This document shows, in pieces, positions 50,029-59,137 of a DNA stretch of 64,000 nt. The position numbers were made by a program, and so were the translations under genes. The notes below the pieces were generated by a model, which worked only from the letters and a program-made list of their open reading frames with translations, had not been told where the DNA came from and did not search any database. The DNA comes from Beutenbergia cavernae DSM 12333 (GTDB lineage Bacteria > Actinomycetota > Actinomycetes > Actinomycetales > Beutenbergiaceae), in the NCBI RefSeq assembly GCF_000023105.1, contig NC_012669.1:3225025-3289024 (forward strand), read 5' to 3'. Numbering within the stretch: the first letter of the stretch is position 1; every line of letters begins with the position of its first letter.

Positions 50029-51800
50029 CGGCGCTCGACGACGACGTCGCGGCCCGCGCGGCCGCCTGGATCGACGACGATCCCGACCCCGCCGCCGCCG
50101 CCGAGCTCACCGCGGTGCTGGCCGCCGCCCGCGCGGGCGACCCGGACGCCGTCGTCGATCTCGCCGACCGGTTCTCCGGCCCGCTCGAGTTCGGCACGGC
50201 CGGCCTGCGAGGCCCGCTCGGTGCGGGCGAGCACCGGATGAACCGGGCCGTCGTGATCCGCGCGGCGGCCGGCCTGTCCGCGTTCCTCGCGGCCGAGCTG
50301 CCCGGCGAGCGCCCCCGCGTGGTGATCGGCTTCGACGCCCGCCACGGGTCCGCGCAGTTCGCGCGGGACACGGCCGCCGTCGTCACGGCCGCGGGAGGCG
50401 AGGCGATCCTGCTCGCGCGCGCGTGGCCGACGCCGGTGCTCGCCTTCGCCGTGCGGCAGCTGGACGCGGACGCGGGCGTGATGGTGACGGCCAGCCACAA
50501 CCCGCCCGCCGACAACGGCTACAAGGTGTACCTCGGCGGGCGAGTGGTCACGGACGCCGGGCAGGGCGCCCAGATCGTGCCGCCGTACGACGCCGCCATC
50601 GCGAGCCGGATCGCCGCCGTCGACGCCGTCGCGTCCGTGCCGCGAGCCACCGAGGGCTGGACGACCCTCGGCGAGGCGGTCCTCGAGGACTACCTGGTGC
50701 GCGCCGCGGGGCTGGCCGCCCCGGGCTCCGCCGACCTGCGCATCGTGCTCACGCCGCTGCACGGCGTCGGCGGTGCCGCTGCCGCGGAGGCCCTGCGGCG
50801 GGCCGGCTTCGACGACGTCCACGTCGTCGCCGCCCAGGCCGCACCGGATCCCGACTTCCCGACCGTCGCGTTCCCGAACCCCGAGGAACCCGGCGCCCTG
50901 GACCTCGCCTTCGCGCTCGCCCGGGACGTCTCCGCCGACCTCGTGCTCGCCGTCGACCCGGACGCGGACCGGTGCGGCGTCGCGGTCCCCGACGCCGCCG
51001 CCGCGGAACGCTGGCGGCGCCTGTCCGGGGACGACGTCGGCGCGCTGCTCGGCGCCCAGGCGGCGGCGCTCGCCGTCGCGGGGGGTGCCGGCGCCGAGCC
51101 GGAGCCGCCGGTGCTCGCGAGCTCCATCGTGTCCTCCCGCCTCCTGGCGCGGATCGCCGCCGCCCACGGCCTGCGCCACCGGTCCACGCTCACCGGCTTC
51201 AAGTGGATCAGCCGCGTGCCCGGGCTCGCGTACGGCTACGAGGAGGCGCTCGGCTACTGCGTGGATCCGGCGGCGGTCCGCGACAAGGACGGCATCAGCG
51301 CCGCCGTGCGGGTCGCGTCCCTCGCCGCCGCGCTGCGCGCCGAGAACCGCTCGCTCGATGATGCCCTCGACGACCTCGCCCGGGAGCACGGGCTCCACGT
51401 CACCGCTCCGCTGACGGTCCGCGTCGACGACCTCGCGCTGATCCCGGCCGCCATGCGCCGCCTGCGGGAGCACCCGCCGACGTCGCTGGCGGGCTCGCCC
51501 GTCGTCCGATCCGTCGACCTCACGCTCGGGCTGCGCGTCGCCACGCCGGAGGGGCACTACGACGTCCCGCCGACGGAGGGCCTGCTGTACGAGACGCAGG
51601 ACGGCGACCGGGTGATCGTGCGGCCCAGCGGAACCGAACCGAAGCTCAAGGCGTACCTCGAGGTGGTGCAGGAGGTGGGCCCCGGGGACCTCGCGCCGGC
51701 CCGCGCTGACGCCGCCGCCCGGCTCGCCGACATCACCGCCGACCTGCGCCGGGCGATCGGCCTCGACGGCACGGCCGCCGGCACCCCGACGAGCCGCTAA
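50025..51800 (+). CDS. pmmB: Phospho-sugar mutase (phosphomannomutase/phosphopentomutase type)
   Basis: A 591-residue alpha-D-phosphohexomutase-superfamily enzyme. Active-site serine loop [18 protein letters not shown] (Ser at about 156), metal loop [12 protein letters not shown] (about 310), sugar loop [12 protein letters not shown] and phosphate loop [12 protein letters not shown]. Close relatives coupled to PNP interconvert ribose-1-phosphate and ribose-5-phosphate, which would complete nucleoside salvage. GTG at 50025-50027 overlaps the PNP stop (GTGA). Confidence 0.92.
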   Translation: MTALDDDVAARAAAWIDDDPDPAAAAELTAVLAAARAGDPDAVVDLADRFSGPLEFGTAGLRGPLGAGEHRMNRAVVIRAAAGLSAFLAAELPGERPRVVIGFDARHGSAQFARDTAAVVTAAGGEAILLARAWPTPVLAFAVRQLDADAGVMVTASHNPPADNGYKVYLGGRVVTDAGQGAQIVPPYDAAIASRIAAVDAVASVPRATEGWTTLGEAVLEDYLVRAAGLAAPGSADLRIVLTPLHGVGGAAAAEALRRAGFDDVHVVAAQAAPDPDFPTVAFPNPEEPGALDLAFALARDVSADLVLAVDPDADRCGVAVPDAAAAERWRRLSGDDVGALLGAQAAALAVAGGAGAEPEPPVLASSIVSSRLLARIAAAHGLRHRSTLTGFKWISRVPGLAYGYEEALGYCVDPAAVRDKDGISAAVRVASLAAALRAENRSLDDALDDLAREHGLHVTAPLTVRVDDLALIPAAMRRLREHPPTSLAGSPVVRSVDLTLGLRVATPEGHYDVPPTEGLLYETQDGDRVIVRPSGTEPKLKAYLEVVQEVGPGDLAPARADAAARLADITADLRRAIGLDGTAAGTPTSR

Positions 51801-51803
51801 CGT
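51798..51803 (+). promoter_or_regulatory. -10 box of the marR-type gene, overlapping pmmB stop
   Basis: TAACGT ends 6 nt before the ATG at 51810; its first three bases are the pmmB stop codon TAA. Confidence 0.5.
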
Positions 51804-51809
51804 CGTGCC

Positions 51810-52274
51810 ATGACGGTTCCCGCCGCCGACGACGCCCGAGACGCCGACGCGCACGGCCTCTCCTGGACGCTGCTCACGCTCGCCCGCCTCGCGACCGAGC
51901 GCACGCGTGACGAGATGCCCGTAGGTGCCGTGCTCGTCCTGTACCACCTGCGTCGATCCGGCTCGATGCGCATCACCGAGCTCGCAACCCTCGTGGGGCT
52001 CGACATCTCGACGATCTCCCGGCGCGTCGGCGCGCTCGAGGAGGAGGGCCTCGTGGAACGCGTCGGCGACCCGGCCGACGCGCGTGCCGCGCTGATCGGG
52101 CTCACTCCCGCCGGCGCCGACCGCCTGGCGCTGTTCTCGGCACGACGCCAGGCGGCGCTGGACGAGCTCGTCGCAGCGTGGTCGCCCGAGGACCTCGCCA
52201 CGTTCAGCCGGCTCGCCGCGCTGCTGCGCGACTCCCTCGACGAGACGCTCCGCGGCGAGCGCCGCACCCGCTAG
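51810..52274 (+). CDS. MarR-family transcriptional regulator
   Basis: A 154-residue winged-helix dimer-type regulator. The helix-turn-helix is MRITELATLVGLDISTISRRVGALEEEGLVERV and the wing DPADARAALIGLTPAG. The flanking helices supply dimerisation. No cysteine is present, so thiol-based redox sensing like OhrR is excluded. The target is unknown; position suggests the neighbouring salvage genes, or itself. Leaderless start. Confidence 0.92.
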   Translation: MTVPAADDARDADAHGLSWTLLTLARLATERTRDEMPVGAVLVLYHLRRSGSMRITELATLVGLDISTISRRVGALEEEGLVERVGDPADARAALIGLTPAGADRLALFSARRQAALDELVAAWSPEDLATFSRLAALLRDSLDETLRGERRTR

Positions 52275-52307
52275 GGGCGCGTCCGCGAGCGCGGTCGCGC
52301 CGCCCGC

Positions 52308-53426
52308 TCAGCCGGCGAGCTCCGCGAACGCCGGCAGGATCTGCTCCGCGACGATCGCCTCGAGCACGTCGTGGTGCGCGAAGCCGTTGAACGCGGCCGT
52401 GAGCGTCGCGGCCTCGACGTCGTCCAGCGTCCAGCCCGCCTCGGCGGCCAGCAGCGAGATCTCGCGACTCATCGACGTGCCGGACATGAGGCGGTTGTCC
52501 GTGTTGATCGTCACCGCGAAGCCCAGGTCACGCAGCATCGTGATCGGGTGCGTCGCGATCGACTCGGCGGCGGCCGTCTGCAGGTTGGAGCTGGGGCAGA
52601 TCTCGAGCGGCACCTGCCGGTCGCGCACCCAGTGCGCCAGCACCCCGAGCCTCGCGCCGTCGACGGAGCCGTCCGCGGCCAGCTCGATGTCCTCGTCGAT
52701 CCGGACGCCGTGGCCGATCCGCAGCGCGCCGCACAGCTGCAGCGCCTCCCAGATCGCGTCGGCGCCGGACGACTCCCCCGCGTGGATCGTCACCGGGAAG
52801 GACGACCGGCGCAGCAGCGTGAACGCCTCGAGGTGGTTGCTGGGCGGGAACGCGGCCTCCGCGCCCGCGATGTCGAACCCGACCACGCCCGCGTCCCGGT
52901 TCGCGAGGGCGAGCTCGGCGATCTCGACGCCGCGGTCCGCGTGCCGCATCGCCGTGACCAGCGTGCCGACGGTGATCGTCCGGCCCGCCTCGGCGGCCTC
53001 CGCCACACCCTCGTCGAAGCCCTGCTGGACGGCGTCGACCACCTCCTGCAGCGACATCCCCTGCTGGAGGTGCTGCTCGGGCGCGTACCGCTGCTCGGCG
53101 TAGACGACGCCGTCGGCGGCCAGGTCGAGCACGGACTCGCGGGCCACGCGGCGCAGGGCGTCGGGCGTCTGCATGACGGCGATCGTGTGGTCGAACGTGG
53201 TGAGGTACCGCTCGAGCGACCCGGAGTCGGCGGCCTCGACGAACCAGGCGCCGAGCTCCGCGGGGTCGGTGGTCGGCAGCTCGTGCCCCGCCTCGGCGGC
53301 GAGCTCGACGATCGTCGCGGGGCGCAGCCCGCCGTCGAGATGGTCGTGCAGCACGACCTTCGGCAGCGCCGCGACGAGCTCGGGCGTGAGGGCGGGCGGT
53401 TCGGCGGTGAGATCGGCAGCGGCCAT
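52308..53426 (-). CDS. add: Adenosine deaminase
   Basis: A 372-residue zinc hydrolase converting adenosine and deoxyadenosine to inosine forms. Zinc and catalytic boxes: LHDHLDGG (H27, H29), TIHAGESSG (His, Glu), [16 protein letters not shown] and [11 protein letters not shown] (Asp). The ATG at 53424-53426 lies 7 nt after TACGGT (leaderless). It converges with the MarR gene. Confidence 0.94.
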   Translation of the reverse strand: MAAADLTAEPPALTPELVAALPKVVLHDHLDGGLRPATIVELAAEAGHELPTTDPAELGAWFVEAADSGSLERYLTTFDHTIAVMQTPDALRRVARESVLDLAADGVVYAEQRYAPEQHLQQGMSLQEVVDAVQQGFDEGVAEAAEAGRTITVGTLVTAMRHADRGVEIAELALANRDAGVVGFDIAGAEAAFPPSNHLEAFTLLRRSSFPVTIHAGESSGADAIWEALQLCGALRIGHGVRIDEDIELAADGSVDGARLGVLAHWVRDRQVPLEICPSSNLQTAAAESIATHPITMLRDLGFAVTINTDNRLMSGTSMSREISLLAAEAGWTLDDVEAATLTAAFNGFAHHDVLEAIVAEQILPAFAELAG

Positions 53427-53433
53427 GGTCGCT

Positions 53434-53439
53434 ACCGTA
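53434..53439 (-). promoter_or_regulatory. add: -10 box of add (leaderless)
   Basis: TACGGT on the minus strand ends 7 nt before the ATG at 53426. Confidence 0.5.
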
Positions 53440-53448
53440 GCGCCGCTC

Positions 53449-54303
53449 TCAGCGCCCGAACGCCTCGACGGGCAGCACCGCCCAGGCCACGTGCGTCCAT
53501 CCGCCGAGCGCCGCGTGCGGCCGACGACGGCCGAGCAGCTCCTCGGCCTCGATCGCGACGACGGCGCCCCGGCCGGGTTCGTAGAGGCGCAGCTGCCCGG
53601 CGGGTGCCGACGGCGCCGGGACCGCGAGCACGACGTGCCGCGGGAGGGCCGTGTCCCAGCCGGACGCGACGTCGCCACCGGTGTAGAGCGGGACGCCGAT
53701 CCCCAGGTCGTTGGCCGCGCGGACCGTCTCGAGCACGGCGCGCGTCGCGGCGACGTCCGTGTCGTCGACGACGACGTCCGTGTACCGCACGCCACGGAAG
53801 CGCGCTTCGCGGGCGGCACCCCACGGCGGCGTGCCGAACCGCCGCGGCCACGGCAGCCCGGCGACGGCGTCGCGCCGCGCGCGTTCGTGCACGGACCTTT
53901 GCGCGAGGGCGAGCCGCCGCTCGGCGCTCGGCTCCGCGAGCTCGTGCGGGGCGAGCATGGACAGCTCAGGTGGCCGGACGCCGCTCCGTGAACCGGCCAC
54001 GAGCCACGCGGCGAGGTCCGGGTCGCCCGCGGCCGCGAGCATGAGCAGCACGCTCGCGCCGCACGTCACCGGGCTGAGCTGCCGTGCCACGGCGCCGCCC
54101 AGGCGGATCGTGCCGGTGCGCCCCCCGCGCAGCGGCGCACGGATCTCGCGACGCTGCCGGGTACTCAGGGCGGGGTCGAGCTCGACGGGCTCGACGTCCG
54201 CGGGCGCACGCAGCCGGCTCGGGAGCGGCCGCCCGCGCTTCGCCGCGGGGACGCGCCACCCGAGCATGCCGAGGGCCCTGCTGAGCGACAGCGGCTCAGG
54301 CAT
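53449..54303 (-). CDS. Uncharacterised protein, possible papain-like cysteine peptidase fold
   Basis: A 284-residue protein without signal or membrane segment. [20 protein letters not shown] resembles the oxyanion Gln and nucleophile Cys helix of C39/papain-like peptidases, PRHVVLAV offers a His, and [14 protein letters not shown] an Asp/Glu/Pro strand in the order expected for such folds. This is motif reading only; no family is recognised. The start overlaps the DUF202 gene by 8 nt, so it ends a three-gene operon with two DUF202 proteins. Confidence 0.6.
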   Translation of the reverse strand: MPEPLSLSRALGMLGWRVPAAKRGRPLPSRLRAPADVEPVELDPALSTRQRREIRAPLRGGRTGTIRLGGAVARQLSPVTCGASVLLMLAAAGDPDLAAWLVAGSRSGVRPPELSMLAPHELAEPSAERRLALAQRSVHERARRDAVAGLPWPRRFGTPPWGAAREARFRGVRYTDVVVDDTDVAATRAVLETVRAANDLGIGVPLYTGGDVASGWDTALPRHVVLAVPAPSAPAGQLRLYEPGRGAVVAIEAEELLGRRRPHAALGGWTHVAWAVLPVEAFGR

Positions 54304-54628
54304 CGCCGCCTCCGAGGACGATCCCGACGACGGCGAGCGCCGTGCCGGCCGCGGCGACGGCGACGACCGCCGCGACCAGCCGCGCGAGCCGGTCCCAGGG
54401 GCCGCGGCCGGGCCGGCGCACCCAGACCAGGACGCCGACCACGAGCGCGAGCGCGCCGACGGCGGCGAGCGCGGAGAGCGGTTCCGCCCCGCGGCGCAGC
54501 GCGCCCAGCGCGACGAGCAGCGCCCCGAGGACCGCCGCGAGCACGGACCGCTGCCACGCGAGCGCCGTCCGCTGGGGCTGCGCGCCGTCGTCGTCGGCGA
54601 GGCCCGCGACCTCCGGGACGCGCATCAT
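54296..54628 (-). CDS. DUF202 membrane protein
   Basis: A 110-residue protein with the DUF202 box QPQRTALAWQRSVLAAVLGALL at residues 17-38 and three transmembrane helices. The ATG at 54626-54628 overlaps the preceding DUF202 stop by 4 nt (ATGA). DUF202/YidH proteins occur in pairs in Actinobacteria; their function is unknown. Confidence 0.88.
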   Translation of the reverse strand: MMRVPEVAGLADDDGAQPQRTALAWQRSVLAAVLGALLVALGALRRGAEPLSALAAVGALALVVGVLVWVRRPGRGPWDRLARLVAAVVAVAAAGTALAVVGIVLGGGDA

Positions 54629-55044
54629 CGCCACACCTGGCTCAGCGTGTACACGGCGAGCCCGAGCGCGCCGACGCCGACGCCGATCGCGAGCGGCACC
54701 AGTGCGGTCGGCGCGGGCAGGGGTTGGCGCAGCCGCAGGGCCCGTTCTGCCCGCCGCCACGTCGCCAGCGCGTTCACGGCGATCGCGGCGCCGGCGAGAC
54801 AGGCGACGGCGGCGACGACGTCGAGCATCGCGGGCAGGTCGGCGAACGCGGCCAGCGAGGTCAGCGCCACGCCCCCGGCCACCAGCGCGAGGCCGGTGCG
54901 GACCCACGCGAGGGCCGTCCGCTCGTTCGCGAGCGAGAAACGCGGGTCCGGGTCGGAGCCCACCCCGTACACCGACTGCGGGCGACGTGCGGGCGAGCCC
55001 TCGTCCGCCGTCGAGCCGTCCGCCTTCACCGGCCGCACCGCCAT
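54625..55044 (-). CDS. YidH/DUF202 membrane protein
   Basis: A 139-residue protein: a cytosolic N-terminus (about 1-45), the DUF202 motif SLANERTALAWVRTGLALVAGG, and three transmembrane helices. First gene of the operon with the second DUF202 gene and the Cys-peptidase-like gene. Its upstream region is formed by the 71-bp inverted-repeat element (55047-55117), so the ribosome site must lie in that repeat (GAGGTACGAG). Function unknown. Confidence 0.87.
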   Translation of the reverse strand: MAVRPVKADGSTADEGSPARRPQSVYGVGSDPDPRFSLANERTALAWVRTGLALVAGGVALTSLAAFADLPAMLDVVAAVACLAGAAIAVNALATWRRAERALRLRQPLPAPTALVPLAIGVGVGALGLAVYTLSQVWR

Positions 55045-55046
55045 CG

Positions 55047-55117
55047 CCGAGCTCGTACCTCGGCGACGAGCTCGGACGCCCCGGAGTACGACCTCGCCGC
55101 CGAGGTACGAGCTCGGC
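55047..55117. repeat. 71-bp inverted-repeat element, copy 2
   Basis: Here the terminal inverted repeat is perfect over 19 bp: left arm 55047-55065, right arm 55098-55116. It aligns without gaps to 24460-24530. It begins 2 nt upstream of the DUF202 start codon and fills most of the 100-bp gap to deoA. Confidence 0.8.
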
Positions 55118-55144
55118 AGGATGGCGCGGAGGTCGGGTCCGTGC

Positions 55145-56440
55145 TCACGCCGCGTCCACGCGTTCGAGCACGACGCCGCCGCCGGCGGGCCGGGCGCCCT
55201 CGGGTGCGATCGTCACGGCCGCCTCGAGCGCCTCGTGCGCGCGCGCGAACCGTTCCGGCGTGTCCGTGTGGAGGGTGAGCAGGCGCTCCCCGGCCCGGAC
55301 CAGCGCGCCCGGCTTCGCGTGCAGCTCGACGCCGGCGCCCGCCTGCACCGGGTCCTCCCGGCGGGCGCGGCCCGCGCCGAGCCGCCACGCGGCGACCCCC
55401 ACGGCGTACGCGTCGAGCGTCACGAGCACGCCGTCCGCGGGGGCGAGCACGTCCTCGCTGTGCCGGGCGCTCGGCAGCGGCGCGTCCGGGTCGCCGCCCT
55501 GCGCCGCGATCATGCGCCGCCAGGTGTCCATCGCCCGGCCGTCCGCGAGCGCGGCGGCGGGGTCGGCGTCCGGGCGGCCGGCGGCGTCGAGCATCTCGCG
55601 GGCGAGGGCGAGGGTCAGTTCGACGACGTCGGCCGGTCCCCCGCCGGCGAGCACCTCGACCGACTCCCGCACCTCGAGCGCGTTCCCGGCCGTGAGCCCG
55701 AGCGGCGTCGACATGTCGGTGAGCAGCGCCGTCGTCGTCACCCCCGCATCCGTGCCCAGGGCGACCATCGTGCGCGCGAGCTCCCGCGCGTCGTCGAGGT
55801 CCTTCATGAACGCCCCCGACCCGACCTTGACGTCGAGGACCAGCGCGCCGGTGCCCTCCGCGATCTTCTTGCTCATGATCGAGCTCGCGATCAGCGGGAT
55901 CGACTCCACCGTCCCGGTGACGTCGCGCAGCGCGTACAGCCTCCGGTCAGCGGGAGCGAGCCCAGATCCTGCCTGACAGATCACCGCACCGACGTCGTCG
56001 AGCTGGGCGAGCATCTCGTCGTTCGTGAGGGCCGCCCGCCAGCCGGGGATCGCCTCGAGCTTGTCGAGCGTGCCGCCCGTGTGGCCGAGCCCGCGGCCGG
56101 ACAGCTGCGGGACCGCGACGTCGAACGTGGCCACGAGCGGTGCGAGCGGGAGCGTGATCTTGTCGCCGACCCCGCCCGTCGAGTGCTTGTCGACGGTCGG
56201 CCGCGACAGCCCGGAGAAGTCCATCCGCTCGCCGCTCGCGATCATCGCCGTCGTCCACGCGGCAAGCTCCTCGCGGGAGAGCCCGCGCAGCAGGATCGCC
56301 ATCGCGAGCGCGGCCATCTGCTCCTCGGCGACGGCGTCCCGGACGTAGGCGTCCAGGACCCAGTCGATCTGTGCGGTGGTGAGCGCCCCGCCGTCGCGCT
56401 TCGTGCGGATGACGTCGACGGCGTCGAAGGGCTCGGCCAT
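55145..56440 (-). CDS. deoA: Thymidine phosphorylase
   Basis: A 431-residue pyrimidine nucleoside phosphorylase. Family boxes: DVIRTKRDGGALTTAQIDW, TVDKHSTGGVGDK (phosphate and pyrimidine site), LSGRGLGHTGGTLDKLEAIPG (signature) and VGSGAFMKDL. It splits thymidine/deoxyuridine to base and deoxyribose-1-phosphate. The ATG at 56438-56440 lies 7 nt after TAGGCT (leaderless). Confidence 0.95.
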   Translation of the reverse strand: MAEPFDAVDVIRTKRDGGALTTAQIDWVLDAYVRDAVAEEQMAALAMAILLRGLSREELAAWTTAMIASGERMDFSGLSRPTVDKHSTGGVGDKITLPLAPLVATFDVAVPQLSGRGLGHTGGTLDKLEAIPGWRAALTNDEMLAQLDDVGAVICQAGSGLAPADRRLYALRDVTGTVESIPLIASSIMSKKIAEGTGALVLDVKVGSGAFMKDLDDARELARTMVALGTDAGVTTTALLTDMSTPLGLTAGNALEVRESVEVLAGGGPADVVELTLALAREMLDAAGRPDADPAAALADGRAMDTWRRMIAAQGGDPDAPLPSARHSEDVLAPADGVLVTLDAYAVGVAAWRLGAGRARREDPVQAGAGVELHAKPGALVRAGERLLTLHTDTPERFARAHEALEAAVTIAPEGARPAGGGVVLERVDAA

Positions 56441-56447
56441 GGCCGCC

Positions 56448-56453
56448 AGCCTA
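56448..56453 (-). promoter_or_regulatory. deoA: -10 box of deoA (leaderless)
   Basis: TAGGCT on the minus strand ends 7 nt before the ATG at 56440. Confidence 0.55.
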
Positions 56454-56641
56454 CTGAGAACCTCGGGTTCGGCAGTGCCGCGAGCCGGGCGCACGCCCGT
56501 CCGCCTCCTCCTGGACGAACGGGCAAGAACCCCGGAAGCACGGGCGTTCCGCCGGGGTGCGGGCCGTTCCTAGCCTGGCAGGACGTCCGCACGTCCGCCC
56601 GACCGAGCTGGGCAGCCGGACGCCGGATGAGGAGGCACATC

Positions 56642-57367
56642 ATGAACGAGCTCAGACTGAACGTGTCGCGGGTCAAGGCCGCGGACGAGACGGGCACCTG
56701 GCCGGAGTGGGGCAGCGACGACATCTACCTCGCCGCTGTGACGGTGGACAGCCGCCTGGTCGTCAACACCGTGGACGAGGTCCGCATCGGCGAGTTCGAC
56801 GACGGCGACGCCCGCGACTTCTCGCCGGCCAAGACGCTGGCCCGGTTCCGGCTGGACGACGGCGTCTACCCGCGGGCCTACGTCGCCGCCGTCGTCCTGG
56901 CCGAGCGGGACAACGGCGAGGCGATCCCCGAGTTCCTCACGGCGCTGACGAAGAGCGTGAAGGAGAACCTGCCGACGGAGCGGGACCGCCGTCGTCGTCG
57001 GCAGGGCCCCGCCGCGGACGACGCGGCCTCCGGGTTCGAGTTCCTCGGATTCACCGGGAAAGAGCTCGCGACCATCGCGTGGAAGGGTGTCCAGGAGGCG
57101 TGGAAGGTCTACAAGAAGATCAGGGCCGACGACATCTTCCTCCCCAAGACGCTGTACGTGGACATCGACGGCGAGGACCACCGGTGGGACGGCTCGCGCC
57201 GCTCGCCTCTGGAGAAGCTCCGCCTCGCGGCGCACGACGGCGTCTACTGGGTGGGGATGCACTGGGCGATCGCCGACGGGTCGCCGGTCGCGACGCCGCC
57301 GTCCGGGCGCCCGACCAGGGTGCCGCGCGAGCCCCGGCCCACGGTCCCCGCCCGCCACGAGAACTGA
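56642..57367 (+). CDS. Uncharacterised protein, lineage-specific
   Basis: A 241-residue soluble protein I do not recognise. It starts MNELRLNVSRVKAADETGTW, has alternating hydrophobic/polar strands to about residue 90 (IYLAAVTVDSRLVVNTV, PRAYVAAVVLAE), a basic run RDRRRRRQG at about 116-124, a helical FTGKELATIAWKGVQEAW, and ends in a Pro/Arg-rich tail. GGAGG at 56632-56636 precedes the ATG by 6 nt, and TAGCCT at 56571-56576 may be a -10 box. It and the glycosyltransferase gene split deoA from cdd, so it is probably an insertion into a conserved block. Confidence 0.75.
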   Translation: MNELRLNVSRVKAADETGTWPEWGSDDIYLAAVTVDSRLVVNTVDEVRIGEFDDGDARDFSPAKTLARFRLDDGVYPRAYVAAVVLAERDNGEAIPEFLTALTKSVKENLPTERDRRRRRQGPAADDAASGFEFLGFTGKELATIAWKGVQEAWKVYKKIRADDIFLPKTLYVDIDGEDHRWDGSRRSPLEKLRLAAHDGVYWVGMHWAIADGSPVATPPSGRPTRVPREPRPTVPARHEN

Positions 57368-57433
57368 GACCCGCCCGACGGCGCAGGGCAGAATCGCTGT
57401 GGCGACACCGCCGACCTGTGATGGGGTGGCGGG

Positions 57434-58714
57434 ATGCTCGACGTCATGGTGGTCGCCATGCCCTTCACGGGCCACGTCCGGCCGATGCTCGGCCTCGCCG
57501 AGGAGCTCGCCGCGCGGGGGCACACGGTGCGCGTGCACACCGGCGGCGCGTTCGCCGAGGCGGTCCGGGGATCCGGTGCGGAGCACGCCGCGTGGCACTC
57601 GGCGCAGGACTTCGACGAGACCGACCTCGCGGCCACGTTCCCTCGACTGGTCGACCGCCGCGGCGTCCGTCAGATGGCCGTCAACGTGATCGACCTGTTC
57701 ATCGGGACGGCGCCGGGCCAGTCCGCGGATCTGATCGCCGCCTGGGAGGACCGGCCCTGGGACGTGCTCGTCGCCGACGGGCTCGCATTCGGAGCACGGT
57801 TCGCCGCCGAGCAGGTCACCGCACCGTGGGTGAGCGTCGGCGTCGTCCCGCCGGCGTGGCCGAGCCGGGACCTGCCGCCGCCGGGTCTCGGGCTGGCGCC
57901 GGGGCGCGGGAGCGTGGGCCGCGCCCGCGACGCGGTGCTCCGCGGCCTCGGCCGACTGGCCGTCGTGCCCTTCGAGCGGGCGTACGCCCGAGCCCGGACG
58001 GCGGCCGGGCTCGGAGCCTCCGGCATCCCGTACCCCACGGTGGCGTACTCCCGCACGCTGAGCCTCGCCAGCGGCGCGCCGGCGCTCACCCCGCCGACCC
58101 GCGACCTGCCGCCGTTCCTCGAGTTCGTCGGGCAGCTGTCGTCGCCCGGCGCCGGCGCGGCCGCACAGCAGGCGTTGCCGGCGTGGTGGGACGACGTCGT
58201 CTCCGCCGAACGCCCCGTCGTCCACGTCACGCAGGGCACGTACAACGTCGACGTGCGCGACCTGATCCGGCCGACGCTCGACGCCCTCGCCGAGCGCGAC
58301 GTGCTCGTCGTCGTCGGCCTCGCGCCGGACGCCGAGCCGCCGGGACCGCTGCCCGCCAACGCTCGGGCCGCGCGGATGATCCCGTACGGGCCGCTGCTGG
58401 AGCGCACGTCGGTCGTGGTCACGAACGGGGGCTGGGGCGGTGTGCTGGCGGCGCTCGGCGCGGACGTCCCGCTCGTCGTCGCTGGCGGGGACCTCGACAA
58501 GCCGGACATCGCCGCTCGCGTGGCCCGCGCGGGCGCGGGCATCGACCTGCGGACCGGCGCACCGAGTCCTGCGCAGGTGGACCACGCCGTCGGCCGCGTG
58601 CTGCACGAGCCACGGTTCGCGCGCGAGGCCGCGAGGGTCGGCGCCGAGCTGCGAGGGCTCGGCGGAACGCGCCGAGCCGTCGACCTCGTGGAGGGGCTCG
58701 TCGCGGGAGCCTAG
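57434..58714 (+). CDS. UDP-glycosyltransferase, GT1 / MGT macrolide-type
   Basis: A 426-residue GT-B fold enzyme. The N-domain starts MLDVMVVAMPFTGHVRPMLGLA (acceptor His of GHVxP). The C-domain donor site reads VTNGGWGGVLAALGADVPLVVAGGDLDKPDIAARVARAG; TNGG replaces the HGG of classical macrolide glycosyltransferases, and the DKPDIAARV part is the GT1 signature tail. Members transfer sugars to small lipophilic acceptors, sometimes inactivating macrolides. The ATG at 57434 has GGTGGCGGG upstream. Its stop codon shares a CTAG with the stop of cdd. Confidence 0.85.
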   Translation: MLDVMVVAMPFTGHVRPMLGLAEELAARGHTVRVHTGGAFAEAVRGSGAEHAAWHSAQDFDETDLAATFPRLVDRRGVRQMAVNVIDLFIGTAPGQSADLIAAWEDRPWDVLVADGLAFGARFAAEQVTAPWVSVGVVPPAWPSRDLPPPGLGLAPGRGSVGRARDAVLRGLGRLAVVPFERAYARARTAAGLGASGIPYPTVAYSRTLSLASGAPALTPPTRDLPPFLEFVGQLSSPGAGAAAQQALPAWWDDVVSAERPVVHVTQGTYNVDVRDLIRPTLDALAERDVLVVVGLAPDAEPPGPLPANARAARMIPYGPLLERTSVVVTNGGWGGVLAALGADVPLVVAGGDLDKPDIAARVARAGAGIDLRTGAPSPAQVDHAVGRVLHEPRFAREAARVGAELRGLGGTRRAVDLVEGLVAGA

Positions 58715-59127
58715 GCGTACCGCTCCAGGTCCGCCGGCCCGAACGCGTCGGGCAGCACCTCGGTCATCGGCACGATCCCCCGGGCGGTCTCGACGAGCAG
58801 CTCCGGCCCGCCGTGCTCCCACAGCAGCTGGCGGCACCTGCCGCACGGGGCGAGCACGGCGCCGTCCGGGCCGACGCACGTGAACGCGACGAGCCGCCCC
58901 CCGCCGCCGACCACCAGCGCCGAGACGAGCGAGCACTCCGCGCACAGCGTCACGCCGTAGGCGGCGTTCTCGACGTTGCACCCGACGACGACCCGGCCGT
59001 CGTCGACCACGGCCGCGGCGCCGACCGGGAACCCCGAGTACGGCGCGTAGGCGCGCGCCAGCACGTCGCGGGCAGCGGCCCGCAGCTCCGCCCAGTCGAC
59101 GTCGGCGGCGTGGGTCGGCCCGCTCAT
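58711..59127 (-). CDS. cdd: Cytidine deaminase
   Basis: A 138-residue homotetrameric-type zinc enzyme. VGCNVENAAYGVTLCAECSL holds the catalytic Glu region and first Cys ligand, and PCGRCRQLLWEHG the other two. It converts (deoxy)cytidine to (deoxy)uridine. ATG at 59125-59127 has GAGGTG 6 nt upstream; a GTG at 59136 is possible. It lies 10 nt after the transporter permease gene and belongs to that operon. Confidence 0.95.
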   Translation of the reverse strand: MSGPTHAADVDWAELRAAARDVLARAYAPYSGFPVGAAAVVDDGRVVVGCNVENAAYGVTLCAECSLVSALVVGGGGRLVAFTCVGPDGAVLAPCGRCRQLLWEHGGPELLVETARGIVPMTEVLPDAFGPADLERYA

Positions 59128-59137
59128 CGCGCCCACC

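Noticed and set aside
57434-58714. TNGG in place of HGG in the glycosyltransferase donor site as a possible loss of function
   Set aside because: The TNGG-type donor site followed by DKPDIAARV is found in a whole GT1 subgroup, so it is likely functional.
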